A stretch of 64,000 nt of DNA from an uncultured Methylocystaceae bacterium (GTDB taxonomy: Bacteria > Pseudomonadota > Alphaproteobacteria > Rhizobiales > Beijerinckiaceae), in contig CAIQCB010000052.1 of the NCBI GenBank assembly GCA_903870245.1, positions 186,001-250,000 on the forward strand, written 5' to 3'. The notes beneath the pieces were generated by a model. The model had not been told where the DNA came from and ran no database searches. It worked only from the letters and a program-made list of their open reading frames with translations. Positions 1 to 10,240 of this stretch are shown piece after piece (position 1 is the first letter of the stretch; each line of letters opens with the position of its first letter). Made by a program: the position numbers and the translations under genes.

Positions 1-12
1 CTCACGACTGCG

Positions 13-2694
13 GTGGAGAAGGACTCCTATCTGCGCACGGTGCAGGACTGGATTATCCGTCCGCAGTTGCGCACCGTGCCGGGCGTCGCCGGAGTGGATT
101 CTCTCGGCGGTTTCGTCAAGGAATATCACATTCAGCCCGACCCGGCGAAGCTGACGGCGCTGGGCCTGTCTTTCGACGATCTTGCGAACACGGTCGCCAA
201 AAACAACGTCAGTCGCGGCGCAGGCTATGTCGAACGCAATGGCGAAGGGCTGGTTGTGCGCAGCGGCGGGCGGCTCGAAAATCTCAACGACATCCGCATG
301 GTCGTCGCCACAACGCGCAATGGCGTGCCGGTGCGGGTCGGGGAAATCGCCACCGTCGGCATCGGCAAGGAGCTGCGCGTCGGCAGCGCCAGCATGAATG
401 GCGAGGAGGTGGTGATCGGCACCGCGCTGATGCTGATCGGCGCCAATAGTCGCACCGTTTCTCAGGCTGTCGACGCGAGCATGGCGCGCATCGAGAAAAC
501 GCTCCCGCCAGGAATCGAGGTTCGCACGATCCTGAATCGTACGCTTCTGGTCGAAGCCACCATCAAAACGGTGGCGAAAAATCTGCTCGAAGGCGCTGCG
601 CTGGTCATTCTGGTGCTGTTCGTCATGCTCAGCGATTTTCGCGCCGCGCTGGTGACGGCGACGGTCATTCCTGTGACGATGCTTTGTCTGGCGATCGGCA
701 TGTATCTCGGCAAGATCAGCGCCAATCTGATGAGCCTTGGCGCCCTTGATTTCGGTCTGATCGCCGATGGCGCCATCATCGTCGCGGAAAACAGTCTGCG
801 TCGTTTGTCCGAACGACATCACGCCCTTGGTCGCCCCCTGACCAAGGAAGAGCGCTACGACACCGTGATCTCCTCCGCCGTCGAAATGCGCCGACCGACC
901 GTTTACGGACAGTCGATCATCATCCTTGTTTATTTGCCGATCCTGAGCTTCTCCGGCGTCGAAGGCAAAATGTTTCATCCGATGGCGATGACGGTGATTA
1001 TCGCGCTGCTCTCGGAATTCCTGCTGTCCTTGACCTTCTTTCCCGCGATGATCGCGCTCTTCGTCTCCGGTCACGGCGAAGAGTCGGAAAACGCGCTGGT
1101 GCGCGGATTGAAAAAATTCTATCGCCCTGCGCTCGCATGGGCGATGGAGCAACCGTTCAAGGTGATGGCCATCGGCCTTGGCTCCTTCGCGTTCGCGGCG
1201 ATCGTCTATTCCGGTCTGGGTCAGGAGTTCATCCCGACGCTGGACGAAAAAAACATCGCCATGCAGGCCAACAGAATTCCGAGCGCATCGCTTGGACAAT
1301 CGCAGGCGATGCAAATCGAGATCGAAAATGTCGTTCGCGCCTTCCCTCAGGTCGCCTATGTGTTTTCGAAAACGGGCACGGCGGAAGTGGCGACTGACCC
1401 AATGCCGCCCAATCTCACCGATACGTTCATCATGCTTAAACCGCAGGAGGAATGGCCCGATCCGCACCTGCCAAAAAACGAATTGATCGAGCAGATCGGC
1501 GATCGTCTTTCCCGGCTTCCCGGCAACGCCTACGAATTCACCCAGCCAATCCAGCTGCGTTTCAACGAGCTTCTGGCCGGCGTGCGCGGCGACATCGCCG
1601 TGAAGGTCTTCGGAGAAGATTACGACGCGATGCTGCGCACGGCGAACCACATCGCCGCCATAATGCGCAAGACGCGCGGCGCGGCGGACGTCAAGGTCGA
1701 ACAGGTCTCCGGACTGCCCTTGCTCGATATCCAGATCGACAAGGCGGCCATCGCCCGATACGGTCTCAGCCTGTCGAACGTTCAGGACGCCATCGGCGCG
1801 GCGATTGGCGGCCAGCGCGCCGGCGTCATCTTCGAAGGCGATCGGCGCTTTCCGATCTTCGTTCGCCTCGGCGATAATCTGCGCGAGAACGCGGCGGCGC
1901 TCGAAACCATCCCTGTGTCCCTGCCGCCCGACGCCGCCGGCCGCGTCTCGACCGTGCAACTCAAACAACTGGCGAAATTCATAACCATAGACGGACAGAA
2001 CCAGGTGTCGCGCGAAAACGGCAAACGCCGGGTCGTTGTCAGCGCCAATGTCCGCGGACGCGATATCGCCTCGGTGGTGAAGGAGGCGCGCGCCAAAATC
2101 GAATCGGATGTCAGCGTGCCGGCTGGCTACTGGATCGTCTGGGGCGGACAGTTCGAAAATCTCGCCGCCGCGCGCGAGCGGCTGATGATTGTGGTGCCGA
2201 TCTGCTTTTTCATGATTTTTCTGCTGCTCTATTCGGCGCTGGGCGCGGCGCTGGACGCCCTGCTCGTGTTCACTGCGGTGCCGCTGGCGCTGTCTGGCGG
2301 CGTGGTGGCGCTGTGGTTGCGCGGCATGCCGATGTCGGTGTCGGCGGCGGTGGGCTTCATTGCGCTCTCGGGCGTCGCCGTTCTCAACGGCCTGGTGATG
2401 CGCACCTACATTCATCAGCTTGAGTCTGAAGGCATGCCCGAACGCGAGGCGATCTACACTGGCGCAATGACTCGTCTGCGGCCCGTCATCATGACAGCGC
2501 TGGTCGCTTCGCTCGGATTCGTGCCAATGGCTCTGGCGACCAGCACCGGCGCCGAAGTGCAACGACCCATCGCCACCGTCGTGATCGGCGGACTGATCAG
2601 CGCAACCGCGCTAACGCTGATCGTTCTACCGGCGCTCTACGCCTATTTTGCGAGAAGGAAACGGATCGCGCCGCCTGTCGGGGCGCGCGAATGA
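13..2694 (+). CDS. CusA/CzcA-family heavy-metal efflux RND transporter, 5' end probably outside window
   Basis: RND motifs and TM segments (GALDFGLIADGAIIVAENSLRRL; final LPALYAYFARRK); ORF enters from the window edge and lacks the normal N-terminus. Confidence 0.93.
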   Translation: MEKDSYLRTVQDWIIRPQLRTVPGVAGVDSLGGFVKEYHIQPDPAKLTALGLSFDDLANTVAKNNVSRGAGYVERNGEGLVVRSGGRLENLNDIRMVVATTRNGVPVRVGEIATVGIGKELRVGSASMNGEEVVIGTALMLIGANSRTVSQAVDASMARIEKTLPPGIEVRTILNRTLLVEATIKTVAKNLLEGAALVILVLFVMLSDFRAALVTATVIPVTMLCLAIGMYLGKISANLMSLGALDFGLIADGAIIVAENSLRRLSERHHALGRPLTKEERYDTVISSAVEMRRPTVYGQSIIILVYLPILSFSGVEGKMFHPMAMTVIIALLSEFLLSLTFFPAMIALFVSGHGEESENALVRGLKKFYRPALAWAMEQPFKVMAIGLGSFAFAAIVYSGLGQEFIPTLDEKNIAMQANRIPSASLGQSQAMQIEIENVVRAFPQVAYVFSKTGTAEVATDPMPPNLTDTFIMLKPQEEWPDPHLPKNELIEQIGDRLSRLPGNAYEFTQPIQLRFNELLAGVRGDIAVKVFGEDYDAMLRTANHIAAIMRKTRGAADVKVEQVSGLPLLDIQIDKAAIARYGLSLSNVQDAIGAAIGGQRAGVIFEGDRRFPIFVRLGDNLRENAAALETIPVSLPPDAAGRVSTVQLKQLAKFITIDGQNQVSRENGKRRVVVSANVRGRDIASVVKEARAKIESDVSVPAGYWIVWGGQFENLAAARERLMIVVPICFFMIFLLLYSALGAALDALLVFTAVPLALSGGVVALWLRGMPMSVSAAVGFIALSGVAVLNGLVMRTYIHQLESEGMPEREAIYTGAMTRLRPVIMTALVASLGFVPMALATSTGAEVQRPIATVVIGGLISATALTLIVLPALYAYFARRKRIAPPVGARE

Positions 2695-4175
2695 CAAAGT
2701 TTCTGCAGATTTCACTTGCGCCGATTTCACTTGCGCCGATTTCACTTGCGCCAATTTCACTTGCGCCGATTTTACTCGCGCTGGTTTTACTCGCCATGAA
2801 CGGCGTCGGCTTCGCGCCGCCCGCCATCGGCGAGACTCTTGGCGACGCGCTCAGAAACGCCTACAGCAACAACCCGAGCCTCAATTCCGGCCGCGCCAAT
2901 CTGCGCGCGGTCGACGAGGGCGTGCCCATCGCCAGAGCCGGAATGCGCCCGCGCGTTTCGGTGAACAGTTACCTTGGCGCGCAACAGAACCGTTTCGTAC
3001 AGCGACAGGAAGATCTGGGAATCCCTGACGATCCCAATCGCACGACGGTCTGGAACTTGCAGGAGGGCCGGAGCGTCGCGCGTTCGGCTGGCGTCACCAT
3101 CGAACAACCGATTTTCGACGGTTTTAAAGCCAAAAACACCATGAGCGCGGCGGAGTCGGCGGTGTTCGCCGAACGACAACGACTGCGCTTTCTTGAACAA
3201 AAGGTGTTATTCGACACCGCTGCGGCCTATATGAATGTCTTGCGCGACACGGCGGCGCTTAAACTGCAAGAGAACAACGTCTCGGTGCTGACCGAGCAAC
3301 TCCGCCAAACCAAAGAACGTTTCGAGGCAGGTCAAATCACCCTGACCGACACCGCCCAGGCGCAATCGCGTCTGGCCGGCGGTCAGGCGCAAGAGAGCGC
3401 GTCGCGCGCGATGCTGGAGGCGAGCATCGGCGTTTTTCGGCAACTGGTCGGCCAATTGCCAAAGAAACTGGCGGCGGCCGCGCCCCTCGACAAATTATTG
3501 CCGCGCACACTCGATGAGGCGGAGAGAATTGCTGTCAGCGAACATCCGATGATCCTCGCCGCGCTGCATGATGCGGACGCCTCGGATTTCGATATCAAAT
3601 CCATTGAATCGGATTTTCTGCCAAAACTGTCCATCGTCGCCGATGTGTTCACCCAGACCAACATCAATACAATCTACGACCGCAACATCGCCGGCATGAT
3701 CGGTGGACGTCTGAACATCCCGCTCTACGATGGCGGCAGCACCTCGGCGCAACTGCGACAGGCGAAAGAGATCGCCGGCAAAAAGAAGCTCGACGCTGAT
3801 GTGGCTCGGGCCGAAATCGCTTCCTTGACGCGTGCGACATGGGCGAACCTTCAGTCCGCCAAGACACGCATCGGCACGGCGCAAACCCAGATCGCCGCCG
3901 CCGAACGAGCGCTCTACGGCGTCCGTGAAGAAGCCAAGGCGGGTCTGCGCACAACTCTTGAAATCCTCAATGCGCAGCAAGAGTTGCTCAATGCGCGCAT
4001 CGCCCTGATCGTCGCCCAGCGCGAAAGGGTCGTCGCCTCTTATGGCCTCATGGCGTCGATCGGCCGTCTCTCGATTGAAAATCTCGGCGTCGCCTCGGAT
4101 TATTACGAGCCTACCCATCACTTCAATCAGGTGAAGGACTCCTGGGGCGGCGGCGCCACGTCGACCGGTCGTTGA
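2691..4175 (+). CDS. tolC-like: TolC-family outer membrane efflux protein
   Basis: Signal peptide, ETLGDALRNAYSNNPSL, ATG overlaps the RND stop (ATGA). Confidence 0.93.
   Translation: MTKFLQISLAPISLAPISLAPISLAPILLALVLLAMNGVGFAPPAIGETLGDALRNAYSNNPSLNSGRANLRAVDEGVPIARAGMRPRVSVNSYLGAQQNRFVQRQEDLGIPDDPNRTTVWNLQEGRSVARSAGVTIEQPIFDGFKAKNTMSAAESAVFAERQRLRFLEQKVLFDTAAAYMNVLRDTAALKLQENNVSVLTEQLRQTKERFEAGQITLTDTAQAQSRLAGGQAQESASRAMLEASIGVFRQLVGQLPKKLAAAAPLDKLLPRTLDEAERIAVSEHPMILAALHDADASDFDIKSIESDFLPKLSIVADVFTQTNINTIYDRNIAGMIGGRLNIPLYDGGSTSAQLRQAKEIAGKKKLDADVARAEIASLTRATWANLQSAKTRIGTAQTQIAAAERALYGVREEAKAGLRTTLEILNAQQELLNARIALIVAQRERVVASYGLMASIGRLSIENLGVASDYYEPTHHFNQVKDSWGGGATSTGR
2709..2795 (+). repeat. 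15-bp in-frame tandem repeat (atttcacttgcgccg, 4 near-identical plus degenerate copies) encoding ISLAP repeats in the TolC signal peptide
   Basis: Direct reading: units at 2709, 2724, 2739, 2754, 2769. Confidence 0.95.
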
Positions 4176-4297
4176 CCTCCTTTCCAGTATCGGGCGCTGC
4201 GGACGGGCGCTGGTCCGCGGATTTCCTCTTTGCACGAAACAGCCTAGAATGCCGGGCAACCGCCGGGCGGGCGGGCGCAACGAACAAGAGGAAAGAC

Positions 4298-4774
4298 ATG
4301 AAAGTCGCCATTAATGTTTTTTTTGCTTCCGCGCTCGCGGCGGCGTCTCTCGCCGCCAATCCGGCGCAAGCCTATTGCATGTTTGGTTGCGATCCGACGG
4401 AAGAACACGCCAGACAGATTTTCGATAATCTGATCAAGCAACGTTTCGACAAACCCGGCAAGGTGCTTGAATTCAAGCAAACCATGTCCGAACGCCTCGA
4501 AATGCACGCAACGGGCGAAAAGGGCTACGAGATTTTTTTCAATGCGCGGGTCCAGTTCCCCGACGGCGCCAATCTCGACTGCAAACCGGAAGGAACGACT
4601 TACAAGGACGGATGTTCGCCGAGCAAACACTACGTCACAGCGCCGCGCAGCGCTGATCCCAAGGGGCGGCAATATATCGCGCCCGGTGGAACCGTAACCT
4701 TCGACGAGGAATATCGTTTCTACGAGGACCCGAAAGGCTGGAAGGGTCCAGACGGGAATATCTATACGCAATAA
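4298..4774 (+). CDS. Small secreted protein of unknown function
   Basis: ATG at 4298 after AG-rich RBS; signal peptide MKVAINVFFASALAAASLAANPAQA-YC. Confidence 0.75.
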   Translation: MKVAINVFFASALAAASLAANPAQAYCMFGCDPTEEHARQIFDNLIKQRFDKPGKVLEFKQTMSERLEMHATGEKGYEIFFNARVQFPDGANLDCKPEGTTYKDGCSPSKHYVTAPRSADPKGRQYIAPGGTVTFDEEYRFYEDPKGWKGPDGNIYTQ

Positions 4775-4793
4775 GCGATCGGCGAAAAATTAT

Positions 4794-4822
4794 GGGCGCG
4801 CAACATTTGCGCGCCCTCTTTT
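4794..4822 (+). terminator. Rho-independent terminator
   Basis: GGGCGCGC-AACATTT-GCGCGCCC followed by TCTTTTC. Confidence 0.8.
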
Positions 4823-4860
4823 CGAAAATCTCTCCTTGAAGATGGAGAGGTGTGCGGGAA

Positions 4861-5103
4861 TTATTTCAGCAGTTCAGAATTCTGCGGGCAGCCGGCCTTC
4901 GCGTTACAGGCGTCGAAGTTTGCTCTGAGCTCGGCCTTGTCAGCGCCGTAATTCTGCTTGCGGGAGAGATATTCGTCGTAGCACTTCGACGCAGCCGAAG
5001 CCTGCTTGTCTTCGTCGGCCTTGCGCGTATCGCAGTCGGCGAAAGCCGGGGTGATCATGCCGGCGAGCAGCGCAACGGCCGAGACAATGGCGAACTTCTT
5101 CAT
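4861..5103 (-). CDS. Small secreted cysteine-containing protein (paralog A)
   Basis: Signal peptide MKKFAIVSAVALLAGMITPAFA then DCDTRK...CPQNSELLK; RBS ggaaac. Confidence 0.8.
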   Translation of the reverse strand: MKKFAIVSAVALLAGMITPAFADCDTRKADEDKQASAASKCYDEYLSRKQNYGADKAELRANFDACNAKAGCPQNSELLK

Positions 5104-5469
5104 TCTGACGTTTCCTTTTCATTGATTGAAGCTTGACCTTACCTCGTCCGACCCCTGATCGGAACGGGACCCCCTCCCGTCGCATGCCCGCGACAGCCTA
5201 CAAGACGCCAAGCGTGGCGACGATGTCGGAAGAATGATCGGGAGTCAATCACACAGGACAGGGGCTGGATGAGATAAATTCAGGATAAGATTCGACGGCG
5301 CATGAAGGCTGCTTGCGCATCATCCGAATCAATGCGCTTCAGCCTATTGGTCCGAGTAAGCATTATTGGTCCGCACAGAGCCTCAATGCTGCGACGCAGC
5401 AAGCTTGGCTGATTGATGTCCGCACCGCAGATAACAGGACGCGGAAATACCGCGCCCTGTCCTGTAAAG

Positions 5470-5490
5470 AGGCTCCTGAGACCGGGAGCT
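5470..5490 (-). terminator. Probable terminator hairpin downstream of paralog B
   Basis: On the - strand GCTCC-N8-GGAGC followed by CTCTTT, just after the stop at 5496. Confidence 0.5.
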
Positions 5491-5495
5491 ATTCT

Positions 5496-5726
5496 TTACT
5501 TCAGATCCTTGGAATTCTGCGGGCAGCCGCACTTCTCGTCGCAGGCCAGGCGATCCGCTCTCAGCTTGGCGTGATCGGCCATCATGTCCTGCTTGTGCCG
5601 GACATATTCATCCTCGCACTTGCCAGCGCAGAGGGCCTGTTCGTCTTCCTTGCGCGTGTCGCAATCTGCAAACGCCGGCGCAGCCATGGTGGCGAACATG
5701 ACGGCGGCAATGGCTAAGGTTTTCAT
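5496..5726 (-). CDS. Small secreted cysteine-containing protein (paralog B)
   Basis: Signal peptide then DCDTRKEDEQ...CGCPQNSKDLK; same start and end motifs as 4861..5103; RBS ggagg. Confidence 0.8.
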   Translation of the reverse strand: MKTLAIAAVMFATMAAPAFADCDTRKEDEQALCAGKCEDEYVRHKQDMMADHAKLRADRLACDEKCGCPQNSKDLK

Positions 5727-5919
5727 GTCTTCGTTTCCTCCAGATTTTTTTGGCCGGGACTATTTGCCCTCTGCAGCGTTCACATGCGTCCGATCATTGA
5801 TCGACGAACCGGACATTCGTGTCCCGTCATCGCCAAAGCGGAAGCGCGCGTGAAACGGCCGAACGATGTCGCAGGACATTAATCGAGTCAATTAGACACG
5901 AGAGTTTTCAACGCCGGCG

Positions 5920-8628
5920 CTAAGGGGCAAGTTGTCGCAGCACGTAAGGCAGGATGCCGCCATTTTTGAAATATTCCAGTTCGTCGAGCGTATCGATGCG
6001 CAAGAGCAACGGTATGGTCGCCACTGAGCCATCCGTAAACCCAATTTGCGCATTGATTGTCTGGCGCGGCGTCAAACCTGCGCCGAGGCCGTGAATGACG
6101 ACAGTCTCCTCGCCGGTCAGACCCAGCGACGACCAGCTCGCGCCATTCATGAAGGTGAGCGGGAGCACGCCCATGCCGACAAGATTGGAGCGATGGATGC
6201 GCTCGAAGCTCTGGGCGATGACCGCGCGCACGCCGAGCAAGGCCGCGCCTTTCGCCGCCCAGTCGCGTGATGAACCATTGCCATATTCGGCGCCGGCGAA
6301 AACCACCAGAGGGGTCCTCTGCTGCGCGTAACGCATGGCGGCGTCATAAATCGGGAGCGTCTCGCCGCCGGGATAAAATCTGGTCAGTCCGCCTTCCGGC
6401 ACGAATCCAGCGGGGTCCTTCATCATGTGATTTTTGATGCGGATATTCGCGAAGGTGCCGCGCATCATCACTTCATGATTGCCGCGCCGCGTGCCGTACT
6501 GATTGAAATCAGCAGGGGAGACGCCGTTCTCGATCAGCCATTTTCCGGCCGGCGACGCCGCCTTGATCGACCCCGCCGGCGAGATGTGATCGGTCGTGAT
6601 CTTGTCGCCGAACAGAGCAAGAATTCGCGCGCCCTCAATGTCGGCGATCGGTTGCGGCGTCTTCGTCAGACCGGCGAAATAGGGCGGATTGCGCACATAG
6701 GTAGAGTGGTCGTCCCATTGATAGGTTTCGCCCTCCGGCGCCGCGACCGCCTGCCAATGCGCGTCGCCGGCGAAGACATTGGCGTAGGCGTCGCGGAAAA
6801 GCTCGCGCGTCACATTCTCATGGATGAAACGATCAATCTCGGCGTTTGACGGCCAGATGTCGCGCAGATAGACGGCGGCGCCCGACGGGTCATGGCCGAT
6901 CGGCTCCCGCGTCAGATCGATCGCTATCGTTCCGGCAAGCGCGAAGGCGACGACCAGCGGCGGCGAAGCGAGATAATTCGCTTGTACGTCCGGATTGACG
7001 CGACCCTCGAAATTGCGATTGCCCGACAACACCGAGGCGACGACAAGATCATGGGCGTTGATGGTTTTCGACACCGGGGCGGGTAAGGGACCAGAATTGC
7101 CGATGCAGGTCGTGCAGCCGTAGCCGACGAGATTGAAGCCAAGCGCATCGAGCGATTTTTGCAAGCCCGATGTTTCGAGATAGCGGCCGACGACCTGACT
7201 GCCCGGCGCGAGCGAGGTCTTCACCCAGGGCTTGACCTTCAGTCCGCGAGCGATGGCGTTGCGCGCCAGCAGGCCGGCGCCGATCAGGACGCCGGGATTG
7301 GAGGTGTTGGTGCAGGAGGTGATGGCCGCGATGGCGACATCGCCATGGCCAAGATCGAAATCCGTTCCCTCGACCTTGCGCCGCGCGCCCAGGCCCTCCT
7401 TTTTGTATTCCTCCGTCAAAGCTGTCCCGAAGGCCTCGCCGACCGCCTCCAGGGTAACGCGGCCCTCCGGCCGCTTCGGCCCGGCGAGGGATGGCGCGAC
7501 GCTCGCCAGATCGAGTTCGATAATGTCGGTGAAGTCCGGATCGGGCGACGCCGCCTCGCGCAACATGCCCTGGGCGGCCGCATAGGCTTCGACCAGCGCG
7601 ATACGATCAGCGGCGCGGCCAGTCATGTGCAGGTAGGACAGGGTCTCTCTGTCAATCGGAAAGAAGCCGCAGGTGGCGCCATATTCCGGCGCCATATTGG
7701 CGATGGTGGCGCGGTCGGCGAGCGTGAGATGCGCCAGCCCGTCGCCGAAAAATTCGACGAATTTGCCGACGACGCCTTTCTTGCGCAGCATCTGGGTCAC
7801 GGTCAGCACAACATCGGTCGCCGTTACGCCCTCCTTCGGCGCGCCGGTCAGCCGAAAACCGACCACTTCCGGCGCCAGCATGGAGAGCGGCTGACCCAGC
7901 ATGGCCGCCTCCGCCTCAATGCCCCCGACGCCCCAGCCGAGGACGGCGAGGCCGTTGACCATGGTGGTGTGCGAGTCTGTGCCGACGAGCGAATCGGGAT
8001 AGGCGACCTCGACCGTCGCCCCCTCGTGGCGCTCGGCGCGCGTCCACACCGTCTGGGCGAGATATTCGAGGTTGACCTGATGGCAAATACCCGTGCCCGG
8101 CGGCACGACGCGGAAATTGTCGAAGGCCGACTGGCCCCATTTCAGGAAGCGGTAACGCTCGCCATTGCGTTGATATTCAAGCTCGACATTTTGCGCGAAA
8201 GCTTTTGGCGTACCGAATTCGTCAACGATCACGGAGTGGTCGATCACCAGATCGACCGGCGCCAGGGGATTGATCAGTTGCGGGTCGCCGCCCAGAGACT
8301 TCATGGCGTCGCGCATCGCCGCAAGATCGACGACGGCCGGCACGCCGGTGAAATCCTGCATCAAAACGCGGGCCGGACGAAAGGCGATCTCGCGCTCGGT
8401 CTTTCCCTTTTCGCTCAGCCACAGCGCGAAGGACTGTATCGTCTCCTTGTTGACCCAGCGGCCATCCTCGTTGCGCAGCAGATTTTCGAGCACCACCTTC
8501 AACGAATAGGGCAGTCGCGATACGTCTTTCAGGCCATTGGCCTCGGCGGCCTTCAACGAAAAATAGTCGTAGCTTCGATCTCCGACGACGAGCGTCTGGC
8601 GGCATTTGAAACTGTCGAGAGAAGTCAT
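5920..8628 (-). CDS. acnA: Aconitate hydratase A
   Basis: Full-length aconitase motifs ([51 protein letters not shown]). Confidence 0.98.
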   Translation of the reverse strand: MTSLDSFKCRQTLVVGDRSYDYFSLKAAEANGLKDVSRLPYSLKVVLENLLRNEDGRWVNKETIQSFALWLSEKGKTEREIAFRPARVLMQDFTGVPAVVDLAAMRDAMKSLGGDPQLINPLAPVDLVIDHSVIVDEFGTPKAFAQNVELEYQRNGERYRFLKWGQSAFDNFRVVPPGTGICHQVNLEYLAQTVWTRAERHEGATVEVAYPDSLVGTDSHTTMVNGLAVLGWGVGGIEAEAAMLGQPLSMLAPEVVGFRLTGAPKEGVTATDVVLTVTQMLRKKGVVGKFVEFFGDGLAHLTLADRATIANMAPEYGATCGFFPIDRETLSYLHMTGRAADRIALVEAYAAAQGMLREAASPDPDFTDIIELDLASVAPSLAGPKRPEGRVTLEAVGEAFGTALTEEYKKEGLGARRKVEGTDFDLGHGDVAIAAITSCTNTSNPGVLIGAGLLARNAIARGLKVKPWVKTSLAPGSQVVGRYLETSGLQKSLDALGFNLVGYGCTTCIGNSGPLPAPVSKTINAHDLVVASVLSGNRNFEGRVNPDVQANYLASPPLVVAFALAGTIAIDLTREPIGHDPSGAAVYLRDIWPSNAEIDRFIHENVTRELFRDAYANVFAGDAHWQAVAAPEGETYQWDDHSTYVRNPPYFAGLTKTPQPIADIEGARILALFGDKITTDHISPAGSIKAASPAGKWLIENGVSPADFNQYGTRRGNHEVMMRGTFANIRIKNHMMKDPAGFVPEGGLTRFYPGGETLPIYDAAMRYAQQRTPLVVFAGAEYGNGSSRDWAAKGAALLGVRAVIAQSFERIHRSNLVGMGVLPLTFMNGASWSSLGLTGEETVVIHGLGAGLTPRQTINAQIGFTDGSVATIPLLLRIDTLDELEYFKNGGILPYVLRQLAP

Positions 8629-8723
8629 GGGAATTCCTTGGAGACGATCCCGGAAGCCGGGATGCGCGCGATCTTTCTAGAAAATTCCGTGCCAACGGCA
8701 AACACAAAAGCGGACCGGAGCGA

Positions 8724-10172
8724 TCAAGCCTGCGCCGGATCCGCGGAGCGTCCGCGCAGCGGCAGCTCCTCCATCCGCGCGAGAAACAGAAAGGACAGGC
8801 CCGTGCAGACGGCGAGAGTCATAAAAACCTGGCGGTAACTCGCCGCCATCGCCTCGACGACGAGGACCGAGCCGGGCGTAGTCTCCAGCAGAGCCCCCCG
8901 GCCGCCGCCGATCGCCAGGGCGCCGAATACAGCCACCAGCGTCGCCGCGCCGAGTTGTCGAAAAAATTGCGTTGAGGCCGTCGCCGTGCCGAGATCGCGG
9001 CGATCGACGGCGTTCTGGACGGCGACCGTGGCGATCGGCAGCAAGCTGCCGACGCCAAAGGTCGTTATCGACAGTAACGCGTTGAGCCAGAAGAACGACA
9101 GCGTCTCAAGGCGGGCGGCGGCGTAAACCGAGGCGAGCGTCCCGAGTCCCAGTCCGACCAGCGGAACCAGCTTGTAGCGCGGCAGGCGCGACATCAGTCG
9201 GCCCGAGACGAAGGCGCCGAACACGGTGGCGATCATCACGGGGATCAGCGCCAGTCCGGAATCGCGGGCGCTGAGGCCAACCGAGGCCTCGAAATAGATC
9301 GGCATGACCACCGACAGCGCGATGAAGCCGCCGAGGGCAAAGGCGCTGGAGAGGGTGGCGTTGCGCACTATGGGCAGGCTGAGAATGCGGGTCGGGATCA
9401 AGGGTTCGTCGAAAACATGGGTCCGCCACGCGAAGAGCGCCCAGAACAGCAAGGATATGCCGATAAGCGCGAGGATCGGCGGAGAGGCCCAGGGATAACG
9501 TCCGCCGCCCCAGCCCAGAGCCAGCACCAGCGCGCCGGAAGCGCAGACCAGCAAAAGCGCGCCGGGATAATCGATGTGATGCGGATGGCGACGTTCCGGC
9601 AGCCGCTTTAACCGGGAGTTGGTGATCAGCAGCGCGGCGACGCCCAGCGGCAGGTTGATCCAGAAAATCAGCGACCAGTGCAGATATTGCGCAAACAGGC
9701 CGCCGAGCACCGGTCCAGCAATGCTGGAGGTGGCGAAAACGGCGGCGAAATAGGCCTGAAATCGGCCGCGCTCGAGCGGCGACACAAGATCGGCGATAAT
9801 CGTTTGCGCCAGCGCAATCAGCCCGCCGCCGCCAAGGCCCTGAAAAAACCGGGCGACCGCCAGCGCGCCCATGGTCGGAGCCAAGGCGCAAAAAATCGAG
9901 CCGAGGATGAAAATCGTCAGCGCCATGGTCAACACGCGGCGACGGCCATAGACATCGGCGAATTTGCCGTAGAGCGGCGTTACGATCGTCGAGGCGACCA
10001 GATAGGCGGTGACGATGGAGGGCAAATTCTGCGGATCGCCCAGCTCGGCCCCAATCGTCGGCATGGCGGTGACGACGATGGTCTGATCGAGCGCCGACAG
10101 CAGCATGGCGAGGCCAAGACCAACCATGACCTGCCGGAAATCGGCGGCGGCGGGCGGTAGGTCGGTGTCCAT
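8724..10172 (-). CDS. MFS multidrug transporter, DHA2/EmrB-QacA type
   Basis: LSALDQTIVVTAMPTIGAEL and multi-TM pattern; start placed at MDTDLPP, ORF open to 10244. Confidence 0.92.
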   Translation of the reverse strand: MDTDLPPAAADFRQVMVGLGLAMLLSALDQTIVVTAMPTIGAELGDPQNLPSIVTAYLVASTIVTPLYGKFADVYGRRRVLTMALTIFILGSIFCALAPTMGALAVARFFQGLGGGGLIALAQTIIADLVSPLERGRFQAYFAAVFATSSIAGPVLGGLFAQYLHWSLIFWINLPLGVAALLITNSRLKRLPERRHPHHIDYPGALLLVCASGALVLALGWGGGRYPWASPPILALIGISLLFWALFAWRTHVFDEPLIPTRILSLPIVRNATLSSAFALGGFIALSVVMPIYFEASVGLSARDSGLALIPVMIATVFGAFVSGRLMSRLPRYKLVPLVGLGLGTLASVYAAARLETLSFFWLNALLSITTFGVGSLLPIATVAVQNAVDRRDLGTATASTQFFRQLGAATLVAVFGALAIGGGRGALLETTPGSVLVVEAMAASYRQVFMTLAVCTGLSFLFLARMEELPLRGRSADPAQA

Positions 10173-10240
10173 GAGGCGGCGCTTTCGATGGCAAGGGAGC
10201 GTGTCGTGCTTAACGCATGGCGATCGCAAAACGAAATGCG

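Noticed and set aside
2597-2827. - strand ORF with KIGASEIGASEIGASEIGASEIC repeats
   Set aside because: Antisense reading of the tolC signal-peptide repeat, not a separate gene
5434-5466. Hairpin acagga-cgcgg-aaata-ccgcg-ccctg-tcctgt, possible small RNA
   Set aside because: Imperfect outer stem, no conserved family recognised; left as an unassigned structure near a terminator
7159-8838. 559-aa + strand ORF opposite acnA
   Set aside because: Antisense shadow ORF from high-GC codon usage; acnA is full length and conserved on the other strand
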